DNA of 64,000 nt. Source: Tatumella ptyseos. GTDB lineage: Bacteria; Pseudomonadota; Gammaproteobacteria; Enterobacterales; Enterobacteriaceae. How positions within the stretch are numbered: the first letter of the stretch is position 1; the number at the start of each line of letters is the position of its first letter. Made by a program: the position numbers and the translations under genes. The stretch spans positions 1,736,001 to 1,800,000 of the forward strand of contig NZ_CP130649.1 of the NCBI RefSeq assembly GCF_030552895.1, read 5' to 3'. Below are positions 1-9,246 of the stretch, piece after piece. The notes beneath the pieces were generated by a model, which saw only the letters and a list, made by a program, of their open reading frames with translations, was not told where the DNA came from and did not search any database.

Positions 1-27
1 CGTGTGACGATTCGGTGTCGAGTCAGT

Positions 28-573
28 TCATCGACGCCACGTTCCCTTAATCGGCTGAGCGAAAAGCGCTAGTACCGCAATGAGGCTGAACTCAATACTT
101 ACTGACCAGCAGATATGCCCAATGATTTCACTCCATAATTCATAACCATTGAGGTTCCACAACCATCCCGTTTGTCCTTCATCATAAACAGGATTACGAA
201 AACCTAAGGCAGGGATTAAGAAACCATGCATGACCACTGTTATGACGACACCGTAAACCACACCATAACCCAACCGAACTTTTGGCCAATAATAAGCCCC
301 GACAACGTATACAAAAGCAAATACAAAACTAAAGAGCCAATGGTAAAGCGTTACCGCCCCTAATACTGAATTTCCTTGATAAAGATAATCCAGAGAATGT
401 TGATTTATGCCCGCCCACCCCAACCACGCATCAATATGGGCACCAGGTGGGGAAATTTCACCTGCAACGCGAGGCGGCATATTCACTTCAGAACCCCATT
501 TCACCAATGAACTCATAAACCCTGCCAGCAGAGTCGCCCAGAGAATGATCTTATAATTAACTTTAGAACGCAT
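28..573 (-). CDS. yagU: YagU-like inner membrane protein (DUF1440 family)
   Basis: A 181-residue membrane protein resembling E. coli YagU (204 aa), an inner-membrane protein linked to acid resistance. Shared marks are an N-terminal membrane segment followed by a VKWGSEVNMPPR stretch, a YHWLFSFVFAFVY segment and a C-terminal SEIIGHICWSVSIE segment. Three or four membrane segments are visible. The frame is open to an upstream codon at 600, but I chose the ATG at 573 because AAGGGG lies six bases before it. The gene is followed by the window edge, so its downstream context is unknown. The molecular function of the family is not established. Family identity is from memory of the E. coli protein. 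Confidence 0.75.
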   Translation of the reverse strand: MRSKVNYKIILWATLLAGFMSSLVKWGSEVNMPPRVAGEISPPGAHIDAWLGWAGINQHSLDYLYQGNSVLGAVTLYHWLFSFVFAFVYVVGAYYWPKVRLGYGVVYGVVITVVMHGFLIPALGFRNPVYDEGQTGWLWNLNGYELWSEIIGHICWSVSIEFSLIAVLALFAQPIKGTWRR

Positions 574-773
574 AGAAATCCCCTTAAATAGACCGAGCAT
601 CCTATCTGTGCTCGGTACTAGAGATTCTACGAGGTTGGTCAGTCTAAGGCAGAGGTTTAACTCACTAGATATTGTCTAGGATCAACCTTTTAGGAAAGAA
701 TTGGAGACCTGTTTGAATCTCCGATTACATCAAGTCATTAGTCGTTTCACGTAGCGGTTAAACCACGCTTCGC

Positions 774-1115
774 TTATTGTCCGCACAAGGCTTGCGCACG
801 CGACGTCAAAGGTGCGAGGTCCATTTTTTTGCCGGGTTGTTGTGGATCTTCAGCTTGAATAAGCGAAATAGGTTGGCCTTGGCTTTTCTTTTGATCCACA
901 TTCTGTTGTGCAATCGTATTGAGGGGGTATTGCATTAACGTGCTGTCATTGATAGCAAAAAGCCCGCCATCTTTATCGCAACGTAACATGATCTCTTCAC
1001 GAGTTAGCGGCCACTGTTGCTTACCGATTTCACGTCGGCTTACCGTAATCACTTCAGATGCAAAGGATTGCCCACTAACGATGGTAAGTAAGAGTACGGA
1101 TAAGAGTTTTTTCAT
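774..1115 (-). CDS. yebY: YebY family exported protein (DUF2511)
   Basis: A 113-residue secreted protein with a clear signal peptide (MKKLLSVLLLTIVSGQSFAS, cut after the SFA region) and two cysteines in the mature part (LRCDKD and the C-terminal ALCGQ). It matches E. coli YebY through VITVSRREIGK, the TREEIMLRC block, YPLNTIAQQ and the C-terminal LAPLTSRAQALC. In E. coli yebY closes the copper-linked yobA-yebZ-yebY operon; here holE follows divergently after about 130 bases, so neither yobA (CopC-like) nor yebZ (CopD-like) is beside it. The function is poorly defined, probably periplasmic and possibly metal or heme related. Confidence 0.85.
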   Translation of the reverse strand: MKKLLSVLLLTIVSGQSFASEVITVSRREIGKQQWPLTREEIMLRCDKDGGLFAINDSTLMQYPLNTIAQQNVDQKKSQGQPISLIQAEDPQQPGKKMDLAPLTSRAQALCGQ

Positions 1116-1248
1116 TGGAATAATGCCTTAAATTCGTAATAATAAAACTGCCATGTGACTTACCGCACAGTGTAGCAAATGACGCATTTAAGTGGCAGCA
1201 GAAAGCATGAATTGTATCCCCTTCACTGCTCACAAGGAACCCATCATC

Positions 1249-1482
1249 ATGACCTATAATCTCGCTAAACTCAGTGCAGAAGAGAAAAACCAACTCAATA
1301 CCGAATTAGCGGCGGCAGGTGTCGCCTTCAAGGAACGCTACAATATGCCGGTCGTGCCCATCCATGTTGAAAATGAGCAACCCGAATCATTACGTGCACA
1401 CTTTCAAGAAAAGCTGACGACCTATCGCCAGCTTTCTGTGACGTTGTCACGCTTACCTTATGAGCCTAAGATCAAGACTTAG
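1249..1482 (+). CDS. holE: DNA polymerase III theta subunit
   Basis: HolE is the small theta subunit that binds the epsilon proofreading subunit in the DNA polymerase III core. This 77-residue protein shares the family blocks [35 protein letters not shown] and the C-terminal [11 protein letters not shown] with E. coli HolE (76 aa). The frame is open upstream to 1192, but the ATG at 1249 gives the usual family length and has AAGGA about ten bases before it. The last 11 bases overlap the 3' end of the convergent ptrB. In E. coli yobB and exoX lie between holE and ptrB; they are absent here. Confidence 0.93.
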   Translation: MTYNLAKLSAEEKNQLNTELAAAGVAFKERYNMPVVPIHVENEQPESLRAHFQEKLTTYRQLSVTLSRLPYEPKIKT

Positions 1483-3529
1483 GCCAACAATCACTAGCTA
1501 ATCCTATCAGGAAGCTACATTCCCGAGCGATATCAACGTAAGCTTGATAGCGCCCGGACTTTCCTCCGTGTCCTGCATCAAGGTCGGTATAGAGGAGGAG
1601 TTGATGATTATCGGTTTTATGCTCTCTAAGCTTAGCCACCCATTTTGCCGGTTCCCAATACTGGACTTGTGAATCATGCAAACCTGTCGTCACGAAAAGG
1701 TGAGGATAGTCTTGTTCACAGACATTATCGTAGGGGCTATAAGCTTTGATCATCGCATAATCGGCCTCGTTATTAGGATTTCCCCACTCTTCATATTCGC
1801 CGGTAGTGAGTGGGATAGTTTCGTCTAACATTGTGCTGACCACGTCGACAAAGGGTACTTGCGCAAGAATACCGTGAAACAAGGTTGGAGCGATGTTACT
1901 TACCGCTGCGACCAGTAAGCCGCCGGCGCTACCTCCCATCGCGTAACAACGTTGCGGATCCCCCACGCCTTGCTGCAATAACTGCTCTGTTGCATCAATA
2001 AAATCGTAGAAACTATTCATTTTATTACCGAGCCGTCCAGCGTCGTACCATGCACGACCTAACTCCCCCCCTCCACGCACATGCACCATGACGTAGATAA
2101 ACCCTCGGTCAAGTAGACTTTGACGCGTAAAACTAAAATCAGCCTCTAGCGCTGCACCGTAAGCACCATAACCATAAATGAGTAATGGGTTTTTGCTAGG
2201 TTGTAAGCAATCCTTGCGCCAAACGAGTGAGACTGGTACTTGAACGCCGTCACGCATGGTCAACCAACGCCAGTCGCTTTCGTAGTCACTCTCGTCGTAA
2301 CGTGGAATATGCACTTGCTTTAACTGAGTTAGCCGGTGTGTAGCGAGATCCCATTCGTAAGTAGTGGTCGGTGTAATTAAACTGCTGTAACCGAAACGTA
2401 AGCATGTGCTATCGGCATCCGGATTATGCCCTATCCAAACCACGCCATTTTCCGCTTGCTTTGGTAAAACAAACCGATTTGTGCCGGTGAGAGTATATTG
2501 GCAGAGCACCATTTTGCCCTGCAGACGTTCTTCAGTGACGAGCCAGTCGTTAAAGAGCTGGAAGTCTTCAACGATACGATTCTTTGAGACGGCAACCACT
2601 TGTTGCCAGCAATCCTCGGTCGTCTCTGTTTCGACGCAACGATAAAGCCCGAAATTAATCCCTTCTCGATTAGAACGGATATAGTAATGCCCCTGAAAGT
2701 GGTCAATACTGTACTCATGGTCCTCACGTCTAGGCACTATGCAGCACGGTGGTAAATCCGGCTTATCTGCATCGATGGCCCACACCTCGCTGGTTGTCGA
2801 ACTCTCAAGTACGATAAACAAACGCTGCTCAGAACTACTCCCCGTCAAACTAACATAGAAGCTATCATCTTGTTCTTCATAAACTAAACTATCCTTTGCA
2901 GGGTCCGTGCCCAGCGTATGACGCCATACCTGCCAAGGTAATAAAGTCTGAGGATCTTGCTTGATATAAAAGAGAGTCTGACCATCATTGGCCCAAACAA
3001 TCGAAGGGGAGATCCCTTCAATGACCGTGTCGAGCCAGGTTTGATCGGTTAAGCGTTGAATACGTAACACATATTCCCGCCTTGATAGATAATCTTCAGT
3101 CACTGCCATATAACGGTGATCGGTCGTGATTTCTAATGCACCCAGTTCGTAATAATCAGCGTTATAAGCTCGTTGGTTGCAATCCAGTAAAGTTTGCCAC
3201 GATGCTGCTTCACTATCCTTACGCCACACCCAATGAGGGTAATCATCCCCTTGCTGATAACGCTGTTGATACCAATGTCCCGCCTTCAGAAAAGGGACAG
3301 AATGATCATTACCAGGAATTCTCGCGGTCATTTCCTCATAGAGGGTTGCCTCAAGGCTTGCTAGCGGGGCCAATTGTTGTTCGCACCACTGATTCTCAGC
3401 GACCAAATAGTCAATGACGTGAGGATCAGCTCGTTGATCATCACGTAACCATGCAAAGTGATCTTCTCGTTTATCACCATGTATCTGATGAGTGAAAGGA
3501 AGTCGACGGGCTTTAGGAGGTGTGAGCAT
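1472..3529 (-). CDS. ptrB: Oligopeptidase B (serine peptidase S9A)
   Basis: Cytoplasmic trypsin-like oligopeptidase that cuts short peptides after Arg and Lys. The 685 residues match the family length (E. coli PtrB 686). An N-terminal beta-propeller covers roughly residues 1-410 and a C-terminal alpha/beta-hydrolase domain follows. The catalytic serine sits in GGSAGG near residue 533, the aspartate in [12 protein letters not shown] near 618 and the histidine in DAGHGGKSG near 653. The start [11 protein letters not shown] agrees with the E. coli N terminus. It is transcribed alone, convergent with holE and divergent from purT. Confidence 0.96.
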   Translation of the reverse strand: MLTPPKARRLPFTHQIHGDKREDHFAWLRDDQRADPHVIDYLVAENQWCEQQLAPLASLEATLYEEMTARIPGNDHSVPFLKAGHWYQQRYQQGDDYPHWVWRKDSEAASWQTLLDCNQRAYNADYYELGALEITTDHRYMAVTEDYLSRREYVLRIQRLTDQTWLDTVIEGISPSIVWANDGQTLFYIKQDPQTLLPWQVWRHTLGTDPAKDSLVYEEQDDSFYVSLTGSSSEQRLFIVLESSTTSEVWAIDADKPDLPPCCIVPRREDHEYSIDHFQGHYYIRSNREGINFGLYRCVETETTEDCWQQVVAVSKNRIVEDFQLFNDWLVTEERLQGKMVLCQYTLTGTNRFVLPKQAENGVVWIGHNPDADSTCLRFGYSSLITPTTTYEWDLATHRLTQLKQVHIPRYDESDYESDWRWLTMRDGVQVPVSLVWRKDCLQPSKNPLLIYGYGAYGAALEADFSFTRQSLLDRGFIYVMVHVRGGGELGRAWYDAGRLGNKMNSFYDFIDATEQLLQQGVGDPQRCYAMGGSAGGLLVAAVSNIAPTLFHGILAQVPFVDVVSTMLDETIPLTTGEYEEWGNPNNEADYAMIKAYSPYDNVCEQDYPHLFVTTGLHDSQVQYWEPAKWVAKLREHKTDNHQLLLYTDLDAGHGGKSGRYQAYVDIARECSFLIGLASDCWPKS

Positions 3530-3622
3530 GGTGTTCGATACCGATAGAGTAAGTTATTATCCCAGTATCGCATGTTTCTTGCGCCCTTACCTACTTTCCG
3601 CTCCCCAGCTTAAAACGTGCCA

Positions 3623-3638
3623 ACGCAAACGTTTTCGT
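3623..3638 (+). promoter_or_regulatory. PurR operator upstream of purT
   Basis: ACGCAAACGTTTTCGT is a 16-base near-palindrome matching the PurR consensus ACGCAAACGTTTGCGT with one mismatch. It ends about 45 bases before the purT start, where repression by purine-bound PurR would be expected. The purT operator of E. coli occupies a comparable place. Confidence 0.9.
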
Positions 3639-3682
3639 TTAGACTACTCTGCAGTTATCTTCATCGAGTTTGGGAAAGTGTT

Positions 3683-4867
3683 ATGCGAAAGTTCGGTACT
3701 GCGTTACGTGAAAATGCAACTAAAGTGATGTTGTTAGGTTGTGGAGAATTAGGAAAAGAAGTGGCCATCGAATGTCAACGTTTAGGCATTGAAGTGGTCG
3801 GTGTGGACCGTTATGAAAATGCCCCGGCAATGCACGTCGCTCATCGCGCTTATGTCATCGATATGTTGAATGGCGATGCCTTGAAATCAGTCATCGATCT
3901 TGAAAAGCCTGACTTTATCGTGCCAGAAATCGAGGCTATCGCTACCGAGAAACTGGTGCAACTGGAAGCGACTGGCTTAACCGTCGTTCCCTGCGCGCGA
4001 GCCACACAACTTACCATGAATCGCGAGGGTATCCGCCAACTCGCCGCAGAACAATTATCCCTGCCGACTTCTCGCTACCGTTTTGCGAGCCAGCAACATG
4101 AATTTTTAGAAGCGGTGGAGGCCATTGGCTTCCCTTGTTTCGTTAAACCCATCATGAGTTCGTCCGGTAAAGGACAAAGTCTGCTTCGTCACCCTGATGA
4201 GTGCGAAGCAGCCTGGAACTATGCTCAACAAGGTGGCCGTGCGGGTGCAGGCCGTGTCATCGTTGAAGGATTAGTGGATTTCGACTTCGAAATAACGCTC
4301 CTGACGATCAATGCCGTGGATGGAATCCATTTCTGTGCCCCTATCGGCCATCGACAAGAAGAGGGAGATTACCGAGAATCTTGGCAGCCGCAACAGATGA
4401 GTGATGTTGCCCTAGCTCGTGCACAAGATATCGCTCGCCAAGTCGTCACGGCTCTCTCAGGCTACGGACTTTTCGGTGTCGAGCTTTTCGTACGCGGGGA
4501 CGACGTTATCTTCAGTGAAGTGTCCCCTCGTCCTCATGACACAGGTTTAGTGACGCTAATTTCACAGGATCTCTCTGAATTTGCCTTACATGTTCGTGCA
4601 TTCTTGGGACTTCCCATCGGTCAAATTCGTCAGTATGGCCCTTCAGCCTCTGCTGTTATTCTCCCTTCACTCCACAGTGAAGCGATAAGTTATGCTGGAT
4701 TAGAAAAAGCCTTAGCAGCGGGTCAACAAGTACGATTGTTTGCTAAACCTAGTATTGCGGGACGTCGACGGTTAGGCGTGGCACTGGCGATCGGTGAGAC
4801 AGTTGAACAGGCTATTTCTGTAGCGCTATCCAGTGCTGCAGCCATTGAAGTTTCGGATGGTATCTAA
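3683..4867 (+). CDS. purT: Formate-dependent GAR transformylase (PurT)
   Basis: PurT uses formate and ATP to formylate glycinamide ribonucleotide in purine synthesis, the folate-independent alternative to PurN. The protein has 394 residues (E. coli 392) with an ATP-grasp fold: [21 protein letters not shown] near the N terminus, the MSSSGKGQS nucleotide loop near residue 160, then GVELFV and [12 protein letters not shown] for metal and nucleotide binding. An upstream in-frame start at 3617 would add 22 residues and would overlap the PurR operator, so the ATG at 3683 is preferred. A PurR site lies just upstream. In E. coli yebEFG precede purT and eda-edd follow it; all are absent here. Confidence 0.96.
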   Translation: MRKFGTALRENATKVMLLGCGELGKEVAIECQRLGIEVVGVDRYENAPAMHVAHRAYVIDMLNGDALKSVIDLEKPDFIVPEIEAIATEKLVQLEATGLTVVPCARATQLTMNREGIRQLAAEQLSLPTSRYRFASQQHEFLEAVEAIGFPCFVKPIMSSSGKGQSLLRHPDECEAAWNYAQQGGRAGAGRVIVEGLVDFDFEITLLTINAVDGIHFCAPIGHRQEEGDYRESWQPQQMSDVALARAQDIARQVVTALSGYGLFGVELFVRGDDVIFSEVSPRPHDTGLVTLISQDLSEFALHVRAFLGLPIGQIRQYGPSASAVILPSLHSEAISYAGLEKALAAGQQVRLFAKPSIAGRRRLGVALAIGETVEQAISVALSSAAAIEVSDGI

Positions 4868-4892
4868 AAAAAACCGCCAGCTAGGCTGGCGG
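4866..4892 (-). terminator. Intrinsic terminator of zwf
   Basis: CCGCCAGC-TAG-GCTGGCGG is a perfect 8-bp stem with a 3-base loop (4874-4892). On the minus strand it is followed by a run of T from the A tract at 4866-4873, giving a standard Rho-independent terminator directly after zwf. For purT on the plus strand the hairpin is not followed by T, so it would serve purT less well. Confidence 0.9.
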
Positions 4893-4899
4893 TCATCAA

Positions 4900-6387
4900 T
4901 TACTCTAACGGGGTTTCAGACTCATTCCATGAACGCCCATCTCGGGTAATCATCGCAACGGAAGCGACGGGTCCCCAGGTTCCCGCTTGATAAGGCTTAG
5001 CCGACTCACCATCCTTCTCCCATGCTTCGATAATCGAATCCACCCAAGTCCATGCCGCTTCGACTTCATCACGGTGAACAAATAGAGCTTGGATTCCGCG
5101 CATTGATTCCAGTAACAAACGCTCATACGCATCAGCTAAATGACTTTCGTTAAACGTTTCGGAAAAACTTAAATCTAATTTAGTCGTTTGTAACTTATGT
5201 TTGTGGTCTAAACCAGGAACCTTATTCAGAATCTCGATATCGACCCCTTCATCCGGCTGTAGACGAATGGTCAGTTTGTTCTGCGGAAGTTGAGTGTAAG
5301 ACTCTTTAAACAGGTTCATTTCTGGATTTTTGAAATACACGACAACTTCAGAGCATTTAGCAGGGAGACGTTTCCCAGTTCGCAGATAGAACGGAACTCC
5401 CGCCCAGCGCCAGTTGTCGATATCTACACGGATAGCAACAAAGGTCTCTGTCGAACTGGTTTTATTCGCCCCTTCTTCATCCAGGTATCCCGGTACTTTT
5501 TTACCTTGCACAAAGCCAGCAGTATATTGGCCACGCACGGTTTTCTCGCGGACGTTGGTGTGGTCAATTTTGCGCAGTGAACGTAAGACTTTAATCTTTT
5601 CATCGCGGATACTTGCGGCGGTTAAGTCAGATGGCGGTGACATCGCAATCATCGTTAACACTTGCAGTAAGTGGTTTTGAACCATATCACGCATCTGACC
5701 TGCTTGGTCAAAGTAACCCCAACGCCCTTCGATCCCAACTTCTTCCGCCACAGTAATCTGTACGTGATCAATGGTTTTATTATCCCAGTTGTTCACAAAG
5801 ATAGAGTTAGCAAAACGTAAGGCTAATAGGTTTAGAACCGTCTCTTTACCCAAATAGTGGTCAATACGGAAAACTTGGCTTTCGTCAAAGTATTCACCTA
5901 CGCTATCGTTAATCTCTTGAGAAGTTTCTAAAGAGGTACCCAGAGGTTTTTCCATGACCACTCGAGCAGGCTTAGCATTTAATTTAGCCTGGCCCAATCC
6001 CTTACAGATTGCGCCAAATGTGCTCGGGGGCATTGCAAAGTAGTTAACGGTCACGCGGTTTTTCTGGTCAAGTAATTTGCCTAACTTTGTGAAATGCGCC
6101 GATTCATTGACATCTAAATTGCAAAAATCTAAGCGTGCGCTTAATTTTGCCCAGATCTCTTGATCGATCTCCTCTTTCATAAAGGTCTTTAAGGCTTTAT
6201 CAACTTCTTGGATATACGTTGCCTTATCCCATTCTGCACGGCCCACACCAATAATTTTCGTTTCAGGGTTGATTTGACCGGCTTTTTCCAGCTGGTATAA
6301 CGAAGGTAATAGCTTACGGCGTGCCAGATCACCCTTGGCTCCAAAAATTACCAGGTCGCAAGCCTGGACTGTTTGCGTTGACGCCAT
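4900..6387 (-). CDS. zwf: Glucose-6-phosphate dehydrogenase
   Basis: Zwf oxidises glucose 6-phosphate to 6-phosphogluconolactone with NADP, opening the oxidative pentose phosphate pathway. The 495 residues match the family (E. coli 491). The N-terminal dinucleotide loop VIFGAKGDLARRKL and the active-site block RIDHYLGKE near residue 180 are intact, as is the C-terminal substrate domain. GAGGAG lies just before the ATG. E. coli has eda-edd downstream and hexR upstream; here zwf stands alone between purT and pykA, which bears on the Entner-Doudoroff pathway. I could not see a convincing SoxS/MarA box upstream. Confidence 0.97.
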   Translation of the reverse strand: MASTQTVQACDLVIFGAKGDLARRKLLPSLYQLEKAGQINPETKIIGVGRAEWDKATYIQEVDKALKTFMKEEIDQEIWAKLSARLDFCNLDVNESAHFTKLGKLLDQKNRVTVNYFAMPPSTFGAICKGLGQAKLNAKPARVVMEKPLGTSLETSQEINDSVGEYFDESQVFRIDHYLGKETVLNLLALRFANSIFVNNWDNKTIDHVQITVAEEVGIEGRWGYFDQAGQMRDMVQNHLLQVLTMIAMSPPSDLTAASIRDEKIKVLRSLRKIDHTNVREKTVRGQYTAGFVQGKKVPGYLDEEGANKTSSTETFVAIRVDIDNWRWAGVPFYLRTGKRLPAKCSEVVVYFKNPEMNLFKESYTQLPQNKLTIRLQPDEGVDIEILNKVPGLDHKHKLQTTKLDLSFSETFNESHLADAYERLLLESMRGIQALFVHRDEVEAAWTWVDSIIEAWEKDGESAKPYQAGTWGPVASVAMITRDGRSWNESETPLE

Positions 6388-6668
6388 TTCATTCTCCTCG
6401 TTCTAACGTAAAGTCGCGAAAATCCGCTAAGAAGTGCATTAGATTCATATTATTGCCCACTTTACTGCGATTACAGTAGTGAGGTAAACAGTTTGCTATG
6501 TGAAATCAATGTTGACTACCGTCGAGACGTTAATCGGTTGTTAAACTGGTACCTAAAGTTGTACCCTAAAACCATTGCGAGCATTTATCGTTTTCTGCGA
6601 TATTGAGTGTAATACCTATTCTCAACAACTGAGTTTTCTCTTTATTGATGATTTTACTGGAGTTGTCC

Positions 6669-8111
6669 ATGTCAACACGCCTTAGACGTACGAAAATTGT
6701 GACTACATTAGGCCCTGCCACTGACCGCGATAATAATCTAGAAAAAGTGATTGCGGCAGGAGCGAATGTGGTACGACTGAACTTTTCTCACGGCTCCCCT
6801 GAGGATCACCTTACACGCGCGAATAATGTCAGAGAGATTGCCAAAAAACTGGGCCGTCATGTCGCTATTCTAGGCGATTTACAAGGACCTAAAATCCGCA
6901 TCTCAACGTTTCGAGAAGGTAAGATCTTCTTAAACATCGGTGACCCGTTCATTTTGAATGCGACATTACCTAAAGGGGAAGGTACCCATCAACAGGTGGG
7001 AATCGATTATAAGGCACTACCTCAGGATGTAAAATCCGGAGATATTCTGTTATTAGACGACGGTCGCGTGCAATTGCGCGTCACCTCCGTTGAAGGTGAC
7101 AATATTCATACCGAAGTGACGGTTGGCGGCCCGCTTTCTAACAATAAAGGTATTAATAAACAGGGTGGCGGCCTGTCTGCCGAGGCGCTGACCGATAAAG
7201 ATAAAGCGGACATTATTACGGCTGCGAAAATTGGCGTAGACTATCTCGCCGTCTCTTTTCCCCGCTGTGGTGACGACTTACGTTATGCTCGGCGTTTAGC
7301 AGAAGAAGCTGGATGCCAAGCAAAAATTGTTGCCAAGGTCGAACGTGCCGAAGCCGTCGCGACTCAAGCAGCGATGGATGATATTATTCTTGCCAGTGAT
7401 GTCGTCATGGTCGCGCGAGGCGATCTCGGTGTTGAAATTGGTGACCCTGAACTGGTGGGCATTCAAAAGAATCTAATTAGCCGGGCGCGTCAGCTAAACC
7501 GTGCCAGTATTACCGCCACCCAGATGATGGAGTCCATGATCACTAATCCAATGCCTACTCGGGCGGAAGTGATGGACGTCGCTAACGCAGTGTTAGATGG
7601 AACGGATGCGGTAATGCTCTCTGCTGAAACGGCCGCAGGTCAATATCCAGCAGAGACTGTACTGGCCATGGCCAATGTTTGTGTGGGTGCCGAGAAGATT
7701 CCAAAAGTGAATGTGTCACGCCACCGTTTAGATATTCAGTTTGATAATATCGAAGAGGCCATCGCCATGTCAGCGATGTACGCCGCAAACCATCTTAAAG
7801 GGGTCACTGCTATTATTACCATGACCGAATCTGGGCGTACGGCGTTGATGACCTCACGGATCACTTCAGGTCTACCTATCTTTGCCCTGTCACGACACGA
7901 AGCTACCCTCAATAGCACAGCACTCTATCGTGGTGTGACCCCGGTTGCGATTTCAGGCTACACTGATGGCTTACTAGCCGTACACGATGCAGTCAAATTG
8001 CTCAAGACCAAAGGGTATTTACAGACGGGTGATTTAGTCATCGTTACACAAGGCGATGTGATGGGCGCCACTGGCACCACCAACACGCAACGCGTGATCA
8101 CCGTTGAATAA
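6669..8111 (+). CDS. pykA: Pyruvate kinase II
   Basis: Converts phosphoenolpyruvate and ADP to pyruvate and ATP, the last step of glycolysis; PykA is the AMP-activated isozyme of enterobacteria. The 480 residues equal the E. coli PykA length. [11 protein letters not shown] and VVRLNFSHG are near the N terminus, KVERAEA and [12 protein letters not shown] carry the catalytic region, and [10 protein letters not shown] follows. An upstream in-frame ATG at 6645 would add eight residues, but the ATG at 6669 aligns with E. coli and has GGAG at a normal distance. The hexR regulator gene that separates zwf and pykA in E. coli is not present in the 281-base gap. Confidence 0.97.
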   Translation: MSTRLRRTKIVTTLGPATDRDNNLEKVIAAGANVVRLNFSHGSPEDHLTRANNVREIAKKLGRHVAILGDLQGPKIRISTFREGKIFLNIGDPFILNATLPKGEGTHQQVGIDYKALPQDVKSGDILLLDDGRVQLRVTSVEGDNIHTEVTVGGPLSNNKGINKQGGGLSAEALTDKDKADIITAAKIGVDYLAVSFPRCGDDLRYARRLAEEAGCQAKIVAKVERAEAVATQAAMDDIILASDVVMVARGDLGVEIGDPELVGIQKNLISRARQLNRASITATQMMESMITNPMPTRAEVMDVANAVLDGTDAVMLSAETAAGQYPAETVLAMANVCVGAEKIPKVNVSRHRLDIQFDNIEEAIAMSAMYAANHLKGVTAIITMTESGRTALMTSRITSGLPIFALSRHEATLNSTALYRGVTPVAISGYTDGLLAVHDAVKLLKTKGYLQTGDLVIVTQGDVMGATGTTNTQRVITVE

Positions 8112-8119
8112 ATAATAAT

Positions 8120-8145
8120 ACAGCCGCTGACGCGGCTGTTTTTTT
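8120..8145 (+). terminator. Intrinsic terminator of pykA
   Basis: ACAGCCGC-TGAC-GCGGCTGT forms a perfect 8-bp stem (8120-8139) followed by a T run. It lies nine bases after the pykA stop and abuts the 3' end of lpxM on the other strand. Confidence 0.93.
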
Positions 8146-9118
8146 ATTTATACGGAAAGAGGTCTTTGCGACGATAAGGCTTCTCTTCACCTGCTTGCCG
8201 CGTTTTCAGTAACTCGAGGATCCAAGTATATTGCTCAGGGTTTGGTCCGACAAAAAATTCCACTTCTTCATTCATTCGTCTCGCCAATGTTCTATCGTCA
8301 GCCGTCTCGAGACCTTCCATTGCTGGGCGCACAAAAATTTCGAGTTGATGGCGGCGACTATCATAAACCGGAAATAGCGGAACAACCTTAGCTCGACATA
8401 CTTTCATGAGCCGTCCAATAGCCGGTAATGTCGCCTTGTACGTCGCAAAAAAGTCGACAAACTCGCTGTGTTCCGGTCCATGGTCTTGATCGGGTAAATA
8501 ATAGCCCCAATATCCCTGCCTGACTGAAGCAATGAAAGGCTTGATACCATCATTACGAGCATGCATGCGACCACCAAAACGACGTCGTAATCGGTTCCAA
8601 ATATAGTCCATTAACGGATCTTTTTGGTTATGGAACATCGCCGCCATTTTTTGACCTTCTGAAGCCAGCAGCATCGCCGGAATATCGACAGCCCAGCCAT
8701 GAGGCACGAGAAAAATGACATTCTGTCCCGATTGTTGGTAATGCTCGATAATATCTTTACCGTGCCAGACAATTTTCTGCCGGACACGTTGAGGGTCACG
8801 TAGTGCCAATTCGGCCATTAACACCATTGACTGCGGCGCGGTAGCAAACATTTCATCAATAATGTTTTCACGTTCCGCCACGGAAAGGTCAGGAAAACAG
8901 TAGTGAAGATTAATTTGCGCACGACGGCGAGCACCCTTTGCTCGTTGACCAACCCATTTTCCTAGTTTCCCTAACACCGGATCGCGAACGGTGGCCGGCA
9001 CATAGGCCAATGCACCTGCCACGCCAATAGCTAACCATTTCCCCCAGAACTGGGGTTTGAAGAAAGAACGATTGAAAACAGGAATAAACTCAGACTGGTT
9101 ACGTTTCTCGTTGATCAT
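8144..9118 (-). CDS. lpxM: Lipid A myristoyltransferase LpxM (MsbB)
   Basis: Adds the last secondary acyl chain to Kdo2-lipid A at the inner membrane. The 324 residues match E. coli LpxM (323). One N-terminal membrane anchor spans about residues 28-46, the catalytic HX4D motif is HGWAVD (His140, Asp145), and the long block YWGYYLPDQDHGPEHSEF and PEQYTWILELLKTR are typical of LpxM rather than LpxL. A purine-rich AGAGGCGAG lies before the start. The product is consistent with a hexa-acyl lipid A. It sits next to mepM as in E. coli. Confidence 0.96.
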   Translation of the reverse strand: MINEKRNQSEFIPVFNRSFFKPQFWGKWLAIGVAGALAYVPATVRDPVLGKLGKWVGQRAKGARRRAQINLHYCFPDLSVAERENIIDEMFATAPQSMVLMAELALRDPQRVRQKIVWHGKDIIEHYQQSGQNVIFLVPHGWAVDIPAMLLASEGQKMAAMFHNQKDPLMDYIWNRLRRRFGGRMHARNDGIKPFIASVRQGYWGYYLPDQDHGPEHSEFVDFFATYKATLPAIGRLMKVCRAKVVPLFPVYDSRRHQLEIFVRPAMEGLETADDRTLARRMNEEVEFFVGPNPEQYTWILELLKTRQAGEEKPYRRKDLFPYK

Positions 9119-9204
9119 GCACTCGCCTCTTTTAAGAAGTGGCTAATGATAGTGATGGAAGCGAGTTTTGCAACAGACTTTTACTCGCCCGATTAGAGGT
9201 TATT

Positions 9205-9234
9205 TAAAAAAAGGCCATGCATGATGCATGGCCT
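9205..9234 (-). terminator. Intrinsic terminator of mepM
   Basis: AGGCCATGCA-TGA-TGCATGGCCT is a 10-bp perfect stem (9212-9234). On the minus strand it runs into T residues (A tract 9206-9212), ending transcription from mepM before lpxM. Confidence 0.9.
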
Positions 9235-9246
9235 GACTATAACCCA

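Noticed and set aside
601..773. Possible SdsR small RNA, which lies next to yebY in E. coli
   Set aside because: I looked for the conserved SdsR 3' hairpin and T run and found neither in this gap.
6388..6480. Possible SoxS/MarA box upstream of zwf around an AATGCAC stretch
   Set aside because: The match covers only the GCAC core; the rest of the degenerate consensus is not met.
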